A stretch of DNA of 64,000 bases from Mycobacteroides saopaulense (GTDB lineage Bacteria > Actinomycetota > Actinomycetes > Mycobacteriales > Mycobacteriaceae), in assembly GCF_001456355.1 (NCBI RefSeq), contig NZ_CP010271.1:3596001-3660000 (forward strand). Direction: 5' to 3'. The notes under the pieces are model-generated. The model saw nothing but the letters and a program-made list of their open reading frames with translations, was not told where the DNA came from and made no database searches. A program made the position numbers and the translations under genes. Of the stretch, positions 36,529-45,383 are shown piece by piece; the first letter of the stretch is position 1; each line of letters starts with the position of its first letter.

Positions 36529-37059
36529 TTAGGCAGCCGACTCTTCGGCAGCCTTCTTCTCCTGCAGGGCGGCGGCCAGGCGTGCAACCTGGGACGCCGG
36601 GGCGTTGAACAGCCCGGCGGCCTTGGCCAGGTTGCCCTTCATCGCGCCGGCCAGCTTGGCCAGCAGCACCTCGCGCGATTCCAGATCGGCGATGCGCTCA
36701 ACCTCGGCGACTGACAGAGCGCGGCCATCCATGTAGCCGCCCTTGATGATCAGTGCCTTGTTGTCCTTTGCGAAGGTCTTGATGGCCTTCGCTGCGTCCA
36801 CGGGCTCGCCCTTGATGAACGCGATTGCCGTTGGGCCGGCGAACAGGTCGTCCAGGCCCTCCACACCGGCGTCCGCGGCCGCACGCTTGACCAGCGTGTT
36901 CTTGGCGACGGAGTAGGTGGCGGAAGCTCCGAGGGAGCGGCGCAGGGTGGCCAGAGCGGACACCGACAAGCCGCGGTACTCGGTGATCACGGTCGCAGTT
37001 GAATCCTTGAACTGCTCGGTGATCTCGGCAACGGCGGTGACCTTGTCAGTCTTGGCCAT
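36529..37059 (-). CDS. rplJ: 50S ribosomal protein L10
   Basis: L10 anchors the L7/L12 stalk to 23S rRNA. The 176-residue product starts at ATG 37059 with AGGAGG eight bases upstream, reading [17 protein letters not shown], and has [20 protein letters not shown]. An in-frame extension of 42 codons upstream is leader sequence. L10 typically represses its own operon by binding the leader, and a candidate leader hairpin lies upstream. Confidence 0.97.
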   Translation of the reverse strand: MAKTDKVTAVAEITEQFKDSTATVITEYRGLSVSALATLRRSLGASATYSVAKNTLVKRAAADAGVEGLDDLFAGPTAIAFIKGEPVDAAKAIKTFAKDNKALIIKGGYMDGRALSVAEVERIADLESREVLLAKLAGAMKGNLAKAAGLFNAPASQVARLAAALQEKKAAEESAA

Positions 37060-37185
37060 GTATTGCCTCCTCATCTCGTTTCGGTCGCTACACCGGCAAC
37101 CGATGGTCGAGAAGGCTTTCCGCATTTCAACTCGATTGAAATGACGAACGCCCCGACGCAGACAGGTCGGGGCGCGAAAATCCAC
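37060..37185 (-). promoter_or_regulatory. Candidate L10 leader with hairpin
   Basis: The leader of rplJ holds a perfect 9-base stem (37149-37157/37166-37174, CGCCCCGAC/GTCGGGGCG). A structured leader bound by L10 or L10-L12 is known in many bacteria. Here the assignment rests on position and one clear hairpin only. Confidence 0.45.
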
Positions 37186-37354
37186 GGATTTTTGGCCCGC
37201 GGTCTAACCTCGTCCTCCTGCGTGGGCCGTCAGGACGAATCCTGAACCTTCAACCTCACGAGAGGTGACCGACGGTCTTCGGTGGAGCTGCGTCAGATTA
37301 CCGCAGATGAGGGCGATCATCCAAAACGGCCCGAAAGTCCCGTGGTATCCAGGA

Positions 37355-38287
37355 ATGGTGCCGCTGTCCTCCGAAGTTCCGACCCGCTCGGGCATCGCAC
37401 GCAATGGCGATATCGAGCTGTTCTACGAAGACCTGGGTGACCCGCACGATCCTGCCGTCATCCTGGTGATGGGAGTCGCCGCCCAGCTGCCGATGTGGCC
37501 CGATGGGTTCTGCCAACGGCTCCTCGACAGCGGCTATCGGGTGATCCGGTTCGACAACCGCGATTGTGGACTCTCGACGAAGCTGGACGGTCACAAGGCA
37601 CCGGGTTCGGTGCAGCGCCGGGTGGTGCGCTACGCCTTCGGCCGGGGCAGCGAGGTCCCCTACACCCTGGTCGACATGGCCGAGGACGTCCGCAGTCTCG
37701 TGGACCACCTCGGTCTCGGCAAGGTGCATATCGCGGGAGCCTCGATGGGCGGCATGATCGTGCAGGTCTTCGCGGGTACCTACCCCGAGCGGGTCAACTC
37801 GGTGGGCATCATCTATTCGGCGACCGGGCGCCCGTTCTCACGGCCGCCGTCCTGGGAACTGATCAGGACCGCCATGAACGCCCCGGGCAAGAACGCCACC
37901 GCCGAGGAGTGGCTGGAGTTCGAGGTGAACAACGGCATCGTCTACAACGGGCCCGACAACCTGCCCTCCCGTGAGGAGCTGCGGCAACGCATCCTCGATC
38001 ACCGGGCCCGCAGCGACTACAAGATCGGCACGGTGCGCCAGTTCGACGCCATTCTGGGTACCGGGAGCCTGCTGCGCTTCACCCGCGCCATCACCGCACC
38101 GACCGTCGTGATCCACGGCCGCAACGACCCCCTGGTGCCGTACCAAAACGGGCGGGTGGTGGCCAAGAACATCCGTAACGCACGTTTTGCCCTGATCGAA
38201 GGGATGGGGCACGACCTGCCCGAGCCCGTGTGGGCACCCGTCACCAGTGAGTTGTTGACAACTTTTGACAGCTGCGTGCAGGACTGA
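37355..38287 (+). CDS. LipG-like alpha/beta hydrolase, copy 1
   Basis: The 310-residue protein has the alpha/beta hydrolase fold with nucleophile elbow GASMGG and a C-terminal GMGHDLPEPVW (His). The FDNRDCGLSTKLDG block is shared with the hydrolase at 39705, so these are paralogues. The start is uncertain: ATG 37355, or ATG 37307. Substrate is unknown; a lipid or ester is likely. It is the first gene of a plus-strand group with an ABC1 kinase and the second hydrolase. Confidence 0.75.
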   Translation: MVPLSSEVPTRSGIARNGDIELFYEDLGDPHDPAVILVMGVAAQLPMWPDGFCQRLLDSGYRVIRFDNRDCGLSTKLDGHKAPGSVQRRVVRYAFGRGSEVPYTLVDMAEDVRSLVDHLGLGKVHIAGASMGGMIVQVFAGTYPERVNSVGIIYSATGRPFSRPPSWELIRTAMNAPGKNATAEEWLEFEVNNGIVYNGPDNLPSREELRQRILDHRARSDYKIGTVRQFDAILGTGSLLRFTRAITAPTVVIHGRNDPLVPYQNGRVVAKNIRNARFALIEGMGHDLPEPVWAPVTSELLTTFDSCVQD

Positions 38288-38326
38288 GTAGGGCCGCGGG
38301 GGCACGATGCGGCACACTTGCATTTC

Positions 38327-39703
38327 ATGACTGCGCAAGAACGGTCCGGCCGAAGCGTGGGTGAGGGTCGCGGACGTCAGGTTGCCCCACTCGGGCGCGT
38401 GGCCCTGCTCTCCGAGGCCGCTCGGTTGGGCACCACCGGCTGGCAGGTCGCCCGCACCGCCGGACGCGTGCTGGGCAAGCTCACCAAGAAGGGCAGCCTT
38501 GAGCAGAAGCTGATCGCCGAGCTCCCGCAGACCTTCTCCGATCTCGGACCCACGTACGTCAAGCTCGGCCAGATCATCGCGTCCAGCCCGGGCGCCTTCG
38601 GCGAGCCCTTGTCCCGCGAATTCCGCGGGCTACTGGACCGCGTTCCGCCCGCCGATCCGGCGCAGGTACGCGAGCTCATCATCTCCGAGCTCGGAGATGA
38701 ACCCGAGAAGCTGTTCGCGTCCTTCGATACCGAACCGTTCGCGTCCGCGTCCATCGCCCAGGTGCATTACGCGACGCTGCATTCCGGCGAGGAGGTGGTG
38801 GTCAAGATCCAGCGACCGGGGATCCGCCGACGGGTCGCGGCGGATCTGCAGATCATGAAGCGCGGCGCCAGGCTCCTGGAGCTCGGCAAGGTGGGCCGGA
38901 TGCTTTCGGCCCGCGACGTGGTGGACGACTTCTCCGGAAACCTTTCCGAGGAACTGGATTTCCTCGCCGAGGGCCAGGCCATGCAAACCTGGGTGGAGCA
39001 CCTGCACACCTCGTCGCTCGGCAAGAACATCCGGGTTCCGGATGTGCACTGGCACTACACGACCTCCAAGGTGCTCACCATGGAGCGGGTGCACGGCATC
39101 CGCATCGACGACGCACCGGCAATTCGCAAGGCGGGATTCGACGGCACCGAGCTGGTGAAGTCGCTGCTGTTTTCCGTGTTCGAATCCGGCCTGCGCCAGG
39201 GACTGTTCCACGGCGACCTACATGCGGGCAACCTACTGGTGGACGACGAGGGCCGGATCGTGTTCCTGGACTTCGGCATAGTCGGCTTCATCGATCCGCG
39301 GACGCGTTGGCTGTTGCGGGAATTGATCCACGCGCTCCTGGTCAAGAAGGACCATCGCGCCGCAGGCAAGATCGTCGTGCTGCTGGGAGCCGTCGGTAAT
39401 CCAGGAGACGCCGACAAGGGCACCCGTGACATTCAGGAATTCGCCACTCCTCTGACGATGAAATCGCTTGGGGACATGTCCTATTCGGATATCGGCAAGC
39501 AGCTTTCCGCACTCGCCGAGCAGTATGACGTCAAGCTGCCGCGCGAGCTGGTGCTCATCGGCAAGCAGTTCCTGTACGTCGAGCGCTACATGAAACTGTT
39601 GGCACCGCGCTGGCAGATGATGGAGGACCCGGAACTCAAGGGATACTTCGGCAATTTCATCGTCGACATCAGCCGTGAGCACAACCGTGAGGGAGATATC
39701 TGA
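38327..39703 (+). CDS. ABC1/UbiB-type atypical kinase
   Basis: The 458-residue protein is an ABC1 (AarF/UbiB) kinase-like protein: the KLGQII motif near residue 70 that replaces a Gly loop, SIAQVHYA, VVVKIQRPG, ELDFLAEGQAM, and the catalytic FHGDLHAGNLLVDD with the metal site FLDFGIVG. UbiB relatives act in ubiquinone and lipid biology and often bind ATP. The M. tuberculosis neighbour in this position is Rv0647c. The next gene starts one base after its stop, so the two are co-expressed. Confidence 0.88.
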   Translation: MTAQERSGRSVGEGRGRQVAPLGRVALLSEAARLGTTGWQVARTAGRVLGKLTKKGSLEQKLIAELPQTFSDLGPTYVKLGQIIASSPGAFGEPLSREFRGLLDRVPPADPAQVRELIISELGDEPEKLFASFDTEPFASASIAQVHYATLHSGEEVVVKIQRPGIRRRVAADLQIMKRGARLLELGKVGRMLSARDVVDDFSGNLSEELDFLAEGQAMQTWVEHLHTSSLGKNIRVPDVHWHYTTSKVLTMERVHGIRIDDAPAIRKAGFDGTELVKSLLFSVFESGLRQGLFHGDLHAGNLLVDDEGRIVFLDFGIVGFIDPRTRWLLRELIHALLVKKDHRAAGKIVVLLGAVGNPGDADKGTRDIQEFATPLTMKSLGDMSYSDIGKQLSALAEQYDVKLPRELVLIGKQFLYVERYMKLLAPRWQMMEDPELKGYFGNFIVDISREHNREGDI

Positions 39704-39704
39704 G

Positions 39705-40649
39705 ATGACGGCCCACATCGCCAAGGTTGGCGATATCGAGTTGTGTTACGAGGAGTTCGGTAATCCGGCCGACCCCGCCGTGCTGCTCATCATGGGCATC
39801 GGCGCGCAGATGGTGTTCTGGCGTCCCGAGTTCTGCCAGCAGCTCGCCGACCAGGGCCACCGGGTCATCCGGTTCGACAATCGGGACTGCGGCCTGTCCA
39901 CGAAACTGGACGGGGTGCGTGCCGGCGGCGGATCACTGCTGCCGAGCATGGCGAAATTCCTTGCCGGAGTGAAGATCACCGGCACGGCCTACACCCTGGT
40001 CGACATGGCCGCCGACACCGCCGGCCTATTGGATCATCTCGACATCGACAAGGCACACATAGTGGGTGCCTCGATGGGCGGCATGATCGCGCAGGTATTC
40101 GCCGCCGAACATCCCGATCGGACCGCGACGGTCACCATCATCATGTCGAGTAACAACCAGCCCTTCCTGCCGCCACCGGGACCGCGCCAACTGATGGCAT
40201 TACTGAAGCCTCCGCCCGCCGATGCCACCCGCGAGCAGATCATCGCCAACAGCGTCCAAGTCGGCCGAACCATCGGCAGCCCCAAATACCGCCAGTCGCA
40301 AGCGAAGTCGTACCTGCATGCCGCCGAGTACTACGACCGCAGCTATTACCCCAGGGGATTTGCACGACAGTTCGCCGCGATCATGGGCACCGGCAGCTTG
40401 GCACCCTTTGACAACCGAATCACTTCTCCCGCACTGGTTTTACACGGCAAGGCCGACAAATTGATGCGCCCTTCGGGTGCGCGGGCCATCGCTCGGGCCA
40501 TCCCCGGAGCGCGCCTGGCACTGATCGACGGGATGGGGCACGACCTGCCCGAACCGCTGTGGAATCGAATCATCAACAAGCTCACCGAAAACTTCGCTCG
40601 GTCGGAACCCGCGGAGGACACTTCCGAATCCGAAGCCGCGGGTCGCTAA
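39705..40649 (+). CDS. lipG: LipG-like alpha/beta hydrolase, copy 2
   Basis: The 314-residue product has GASMGGMIAQ (nucleophile Ser), FDNRDCGLSTKLDG and GMGHDLPEPLW near the end, matching the paralogue at 37355. Position after an ABC1 kinase and before a mycolate methyltransferase matches M. tuberculosis lipG (Rv0646c). The ATG at 39705 lies one base after the kinase stop, with GAGGGAG upstream. An esterase or phospholipase activity is inferred. Confidence 0.8.
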   Translation: MTAHIAKVGDIELCYEEFGNPADPAVLLIMGIGAQMVFWRPEFCQQLADQGHRVIRFDNRDCGLSTKLDGVRAGGGSLLPSMAKFLAGVKITGTAYTLVDMAADTAGLLDHLDIDKAHIVGASMGGMIAQVFAAEHPDRTATVTIIMSSNNQPFLPPPGPRQLMALLKPPPADATREQIIANSVQVGRTIGSPKYRQSQAKSYLHAAEYYDRSYYPRGFARQFAAIMGTGSLAPFDNRITSPALVLHGKADKLMRPSGARAIARAIPGARLALIDGMGHDLPEPLWNRIINKLTENFARSEPAEDTSESEAAGR

Positions 40650-40711
40650 TTAGCTCCGCTAGGGAACGATTTTGGCGAGTTCAGATCGCTTGTTAATTCT
40701 CCGCGGAATCC

Positions 40712-40740
40712 TTGTCGCTGCTGTAATCGTGCTCTAGCCT
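40712..40740 (+). promoter_or_regulatory. Promoter of mycolate methyltransferase
   Basis: TTGTCG is spaced 17 bases from TAGCCT, about 90 bases before the ATG at 40831. This suggests the gene has its own promoter rather than reading through from lipG. Confidence 0.4.
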
Positions 40741-40830
40741 CTGCACGGAACACACAGCCACAATCAAGATCCAATATTCGTCCGCGCGCCGTTCGGGGCT
40801 CCGCGCCAATCTCTCTCGAGAGGCCGCCGC

Positions 40831-41691
40831 ATGCCAAAATTGACCCCAAAGTTCTCGGACGTACAGGCCCACTACGACCTGTCCGATGACTTCTTCGCCC
40901 TGTTTCTCGATCCCAGCAGGACATACAGTTGCGCGTATTTCGAGCCCGCGGACCTGACGCTGGAACAAGCCCAGCAGGCCAAGATCGATCTCGCGCTCGG
41001 AAAACTGAACCTGGAACCGGGAATGACGCTGCTGGACGTGGGCTGCGGCTGGGGTTCCACCATGAAACGGGCCCTTGAGCACTACGACGTCAACGTCATC
41101 GGCCTGACGCTCAGCAAGAACCAGTTCGCCTACGTGAACGCCCTCCTGGACTCCACCGAGAGTTCGCGCAACTACGAGGTTCGGCTGGCCGGCTGGGAGG
41201 AATTCGAGGGCTCGGTCGACCGAATCGTCAGCATCGGCGCCTTCGAGCACTTCGGGCACGAACGGTATGACAGCTTCTTCGCGATGGCTCACCGCGTGCT
41301 GCCGGCCGACGGAAAAATGTTGCTGCACACCATCGTCAGCCACCACCCCGACGAGTGGAAACGCATGGGAATTCCGCTGCTGATGTCACGGGTCCGGTTC
41401 ATCTACTTCATCGGCACCGAGATATTTCCTGGTGGGCGTTTACCTTCCGTGCCGATGGTGGACAAGCACGCCGCATTGGGCGGCTTCCACATCACCCGCC
41501 ATCAGTCGCTGCAACCTCACTACGCACGGACTCTGGACTGCTGGACCGAGAATCTCGTCGCCCACAGGGACGAAGCGATCTCCCTTCAATCCCAAGAGGT
41601 CTACGACCGGTACATCAAGTACTTGACCGGATCCGCACAGGGTTTCCGTGAGGGCTGGATCGACGTCGTTCAGTTCACCTGCGAGAAGTAG
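40831..41691 (+). CDS. Mycolic-acid SAM-methyltransferase (MmaA/CmaA-like)
   Basis: The 286-residue product is a cyclopropane/methoxymycolate synthase-type enzyme: YDLSDDFFALFLDPSRTYSC at the N-terminus, SAM-binding LLDVGCGWG (68-75) and the catalytic-region EHFGHERY (139-146). It modifies unsaturated mycolates using SAM; which product it makes cannot be read. M. tuberculosis has four mmaA genes here and this window has one, which fits Mycobacteroides. It overlaps glpD by 22 bases in a convergent arrangement. Confidence 0.88.
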   Translation: MPKLTPKFSDVQAHYDLSDDFFALFLDPSRTYSCAYFEPADLTLEQAQQAKIDLALGKLNLEPGMTLLDVGCGWGSTMKRALEHYDVNVIGLTLSKNQFAYVNALLDSTESSRNYEVRLAGWEEFEGSVDRIVSIGAFEHFGHERYDSFFAMAHRVLPADGKMLLHTIVSHHPDEWKRMGIPLLMSRVRFIYFIGTEIFPGGRLPSVPMVDKHAALGGFHITRHQSLQPHYARTLDCWTENLVAHRDEAISLQSQEVYDRYIKYLTGSAQGFREGWIDVVQFTCEK

Positions 41692-43115
41692 GAGTCGACC
41701 AGGCCCTGCACCGCCCCCAGGGCCGCCTCCCGGTCGGCGGGCACCAGCCCGATCCGAGTGCGCCGATCGAGAATGTCGTCGGCATCGAGCGCACCCTCAT
41801 GGGTGAGCGCGAACTCGGCCTGTTCGCGGGTGATGTCGATGCCGTCCACCAACGGGGTGCCGACGGCGCCGGACCAGTCGTCCACGACCGCCAGGTTCTG
41901 TGTCACGCACTCCCCGGCGGCCAGCGGACTACGTTCCAGCCCCGCATCCAGTGCGTCCTGGGCCATTTTTCGATAGGTGGTCAGCTTGCCGCCGACCACA
42001 CTGACGACTCCGGACTCCGATACGCGCACCGCGTGCTTTCGGGACAGATCCGCGGTCGCCGAGTCGTCGCCGTCGAGCAGGGGCCGCAGGCCCGCGAAGC
42101 GCCCCACCACATCCGCTTCGGACAGCGAGGTCTGTAGCACCGTATTGACGGTGTCGAGCAGGAATTGTTCCTCTGCCGCAGAGGGTTCGGCCACATCGGG
42201 AATCGGGCCGGGTGCCGGCTCGTCGGTGAGCCCCAGGTACACCCGATCGTGGATCGCGGGCAGCGCGAACACGAACCGGCTAATGCTGCCGGGCACCGGA
42301 ACCGTCAGCGCCGCGGTGAGACCGCCGAAGCTCTGGGCCCGGAAAACCAGGTGTGTCCCCCGGCTCGGGCGCAACTTGATATCGCGATCGACCTGCCCCG
42401 CCCATACTCCGGCGGCATTGATGACCAAACCCGCCTGTACCCGGACGGCATCGCCGGTCAGTTCATCGCGAAGGACGGCCCCTTCTCCGGTGACCTGTTC
42501 GGCAGAGACCCGTGTGAGGATCCGGGCGCCCAAACCCGCCGCCGTGCGCGCTACCGAAACCACCAGCCGTGCATCGTCCACCAGCTGACCGTCGAAGGCG
42601 ATGAGTCCACCGCGAAGTCCGTTGCGCCGCACTGTCGGTGCCCGTCGAATCACCTCGCCGGCCTCGATGGCACGCGATCGCGGCAGCACATCGGCCGAGG
42701 TATGCGCGAGCTTGCGCAGTCCATCGCCGGCGATGAATCCTGCCCGCACCAGGGTTCGGCTGAACATGCTCACCGAGGGATGCAGCGGGACCACCTGAGC
42801 CAACGGGTGAATGAGATGAGGGGCGGTACGGGTCATCAGGATGTGACGCTCGACCGCACTCTCCCTGGCGATGCCGATCTGACCCGATGCGAGATAGCGC
42901 AATCCGCCGTGCACCAGCTTCGAGCTGAACCTGCTTGTACCGAAGGCTAAATCATGCTTCTCAACCAGAGTGACACGCAGTCCGCGGCTCGCCGCGTCGA
43001 GCGCCACGCCCACTCCGGTGATGCCGCCTCCGATGACCAGGACATCGACCGGGGCACCGCCGGCCAGCGCGGCGAGGTCGGCGCCGCGGCGGGTGCTGTT
43101 GAGCTGGGTTGTCAT
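41670..43115 (-). CDS. glpD: Glycerol-3-phosphate dehydrogenase
   Basis: GlpD oxidises glycerol-3-phosphate to dihydroxyacetone phosphate and passes electrons to quinone at the membrane. The 481-residue product has the FAD motif VIGGGITGVGVALDAASRG, HGGLRYLASGQIG and GGKLTTYRKMAQDAL. ATG 43115 has AGGAGA upstream. It lies 20 bases after a TetR gene, matching Rv2249c-Rv2250c. Confidence 0.9.
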   Translation of the reverse strand: MTTQLNSTRRGADLAALAGGAPVDVLVIGGGITGVGVALDAASRGLRVTLVEKHDLAFGTSRFSSKLVHGGLRYLASGQIGIARESAVERHILMTRTAPHLIHPLAQVVPLHPSVSMFSRTLVRAGFIAGDGLRKLAHTSADVLPRSRAIEAGEVIRRAPTVRRNGLRGGLIAFDGQLVDDARLVVSVARTAAGLGARILTRVSAEQVTGEGAVLRDELTGDAVRVQAGLVINAAGVWAGQVDRDIKLRPSRGTHLVFRAQSFGGLTAALTVPVPGSISRFVFALPAIHDRVYLGLTDEPAPGPIPDVAEPSAAEEQFLLDTVNTVLQTSLSEADVVGRFAGLRPLLDGDDSATADLSRKHAVRVSESGVVSVVGGKLTTYRKMAQDALDAGLERSPLAAGECVTQNLAVVDDWSGAVGTPLVDGIDITREQAEFALTHEGALDADDILDRRTRIGLVPADREAALGAVQGLVDSYFSQVN

Positions 43116-43135
43116 GAACTCTCCTAAGGGGCGGG

Positions 43136-43726
43136 TCAAGCCTTGAGATATCCGTCGATGGCGGTGGCCAATTCGTTCACCAGCTCATCTGGGGAGAGGA
43201 TGTCGGCGACGATGCGCGCCGATTGCAGCACCGATTGACCGATCAGCAACACCATCGCGGCCATCTGCTCCGGGGCGCCGGGGCGGATCGACCCATCGGC
43301 CTGCCCTTCGGCGATGAGCAACGCGGTCCAGCCGATGAGTGCGCGCTGACTGGTGCCCAATCGCCGCACGATGTAGGTCAAGAGCAGTTCGGGATCGGAC
43401 CGCAGGATCGCCGCGAAAATGGAATGCTCACGCACCTGCGTAACCAGACCGGTCACCGACTGGACCAACCGATCGCGCGCAGGTCCGCATCCCGACGCAG
43501 GCAAGATCGAACCCATCTCCCGCGTGAGCAGCTCGGCAACCAGGGCACGCACATCCGGCCAGCGCCGATACACCGACGGACGGCTGACCTCGGCACGTTT
43601 GGCGATCTCGACCAGCGTCGTGCGACGCACTCCGAACTCGGTGATGCAGGACAACGCGGCATCGAGAATGCGTTCCGTGACGGGATCCGCCGCGATCTCG
43701 GCGATGTCCGTGGTCTGGACCGTCAT
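43136..43726 (-). CDS. TetR regulator (Rv2250c-like)
   Basis: The 196-residue protein has a TetR helix-turn-helix (LVEIAKRAEVSRPSVYRRWP, about residues 38-57) and an all-helical C-terminal domain. It is co-directional with glpD and divergent from the FAD oxidase. Its start (AGGTGAGGTGAC then ATG) is clear. The divergent gap contains a set of TGTAAC/GTTACA half-sites, so autoregulation and control of both sides is likely. Ligand unknown. Confidence 0.85.
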   Translation of the reverse strand: MTVQTTDIAEIAADPVTERILDAALSCITEFGVRRTTLVEIAKRAEVSRPSVYRRWPDVRALVAELLTREMGSILPASGCGPARDRLVQSVTGLVTQVREHSIFAAILRSDPELLLTYIVRRLGTSQRALIGWTALLIAEGQADGSIRPGAPEQMAAMVLLIGQSVLQSARIVADILSPDELVNELATAIDGYLKA

Positions 43727-43750
43727 GTCACCTCACCTTGCTAGAGACAG

Positions 43751-43785
43751 CGTTACATCTTGCCATCGTATGTAATACTGTAACG
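43751..43785. promoter_or_regulatory. Operator half-sites between glpD-TetR and FAD oxidase
   Basis: CGTTACA (43751-43757) and TGTAACG (43779-43785) form a perfect inverted repeat, with an internal ATGTAA (43770-43775) as a third half-site facing the first. The ATG of the oxidase is two bases beyond. Confidence 0.6.
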
Positions 43786-43786
43786 C

Positions 43787-45379
43787 ATGATGGAGTGGGA
43801 CGCCTGGGGCGTGGCCGAAAATCGACAGACTCTCTCACCTCAGGTGAAGGCGCTTTTGGCGTCGGCGCTGGGCATTCCCGAGCGGGAACCCGTCAGCCGA
43901 GACGAATCGGATGTCACCCTGTCCCCCAGCTCGCTCGCCGACGAACAGCTGGCGGCCCTGGGCGACCTACTCGGCGCGGAACATGTGAGCACCGAGCACG
44001 GCGTCCGGCTGCGGCATTCGGGCGGCAAGAGCACCCCGGATCTGTTGCGCCGCCGCTCCACCGGCGTCCAGGACGCACCCGACGCCATCGTCTACCCGGC
44101 CTCACACGACGAGGTGTCCGCGCTCCTGACGCTGTGCGCCGAGCGGTCCATCGCCGTCGTGCCGTTCGGCGGCGGCACCAGCGTGGTGGGTGGGCTTGAC
44201 CCCGAACGCGGCGAATTCACCGCCGTTATCGCCGTCGACCTGCGCCGGATGTCGGGCCTGGTCTCTCTCGACGAGGTGTCGGGGACCGCGGTGCTGCTGC
44301 CGGGAACGACCGGCCCCGAAGCCGAGGAACTCCTTGGCGCCAAGGGTTTTTCGTTAGGGCATTTCCCGCAGAGCTTCCGCTTCGCGAGCATCGGCGGATT
44401 CGCCGCGACCCGTTCCTCCGGGCAGGCCTCCAGCGGTTACGGGCGCTTCGACGCCATGGTGGACGCAATCCGCATCGCCACTCCGCGTGGCGATCTCAAC
44501 CTGGGCAGGGCACCCGCCTCTGCCGCCGGCCCGGATCTGCGTCAGCTCTTCCTCGGGTCCGAGGGTGCGCTGGGCATCATCACCGAGGTCACGGTGCGCG
44601 TACACCGACTCCCCGAGGAGACCTGGTACCAGGGTTGGTCCTTCCCGTCCTTCGACGCCGGAGCGCAGGCGCTGCGTACCCTCGTCCAGTCCGACGCGGC
44701 GCCCACGGTGCTGCGGCTGTCCGATGAGGCAGAGAGCGGATTGAACCTGGCTCTGGCCAAGGATATTGGCGGGAAGAACCCCGCCGCCGGGGTGCTGGCG
44801 ATCACGACCGTCGAGGGCACCCACGGACACGTCACGGCCAAGTCGGCCGAAGTGGCCGCTGTCCTCGCCGCCGCCGGTGGCACCGCGCTCGGCGACGAGC
44901 CTGCCAAGGCCTGGGATCACGGCCGTTTCGACGCACCGTATCTGCGTGATGCACTGATAGACGCCGGTGCCGTGGTAGAGACCTTGGAAACCGCGACCTC
45001 GTGGCAGAACCTCGCCAACCTGCGCGCAGCCGTCACCACGGCGCTGGCCGAAGCGCTTGGCGCCCAAGGCACCCCACCGCTGGTGCTGTGCCACATCTCG
45101 CACACCTACCGCACGGGCGCATCCCTCTACTTCACCGTGGTGTGCGCGGCCGCAGAGGACGCGTTCACCCAGTGGGGCAGGGCGAAGAAGGCGGCAGGAG
45201 ACGCGATCGTCGCCGCCGGTGGCACCATCACGCACCACCACGCGGTGGGCCGCGATCATCAACCGTGGCTTGCCGATGAGGTTGGCGAGCTCGGCATCGA
45301 GATCTTGCACGCCGTGAAGAAGACCGTCGATCCGCGGGGGATCTTGAACCCCGGCAAGCTGATTCCCGCGCAGGGGTGA
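43787..45379 (+). CDS. FAD-linked oxidase (Rv2251-like, AGPS type)
   Basis: The 530-residue product has an FAD-binding PCMH domain (VYPASHDEVSALLTLCAERS, VVPFGGGTSVVGGL) and a C-terminal oxidase cap ending HHHAVGRDHQPWL and DPRGILNPGKLIP. It belongs to the vanillyl-alcohol-oxidase family and resembles alkyldihydroxyacetonephosphate synthase in layout. No plasmalogen product is known in mycobacteria, so that name should be treated as family only. It pairs with a lipid kinase 4 bases downstream. Confidence 0.82.
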   Translation: MMEWDAWGVAENRQTLSPQVKALLASALGIPEREPVSRDESDVTLSPSSLADEQLAALGDLLGAEHVSTEHGVRLRHSGGKSTPDLLRRRSTGVQDAPDAIVYPASHDEVSALLTLCAERSIAVVPFGGGTSVVGGLDPERGEFTAVIAVDLRRMSGLVSLDEVSGTAVLLPGTTGPEAEELLGAKGFSLGHFPQSFRFASIGGFAATRSSGQASSGYGRFDAMVDAIRIATPRGDLNLGRAPASAAGPDLRQLFLGSEGALGIITEVTVRVHRLPEETWYQGWSFPSFDAGAQALRTLVQSDAAPTVLRLSDEAESGLNLALAKDIGGKNPAAGVLAITTVEGTHGHVTAKSAEVAAVLAAAGGTALGDEPAKAWDHGRFDAPYLRDALIDAGAVVETLETATSWQNLANLRAAVTTALAEALGAQGTPPLVLCHISHTYRTGASLYFTVVCAAAEDAFTQWGRAKKAAGDAIVAAGGTITHHHAVGRDHQPWLADEVGELGIEILHAVKKTVDPRGILNPGKLIPAQG

Positions 45380-45383
45380 CGCG

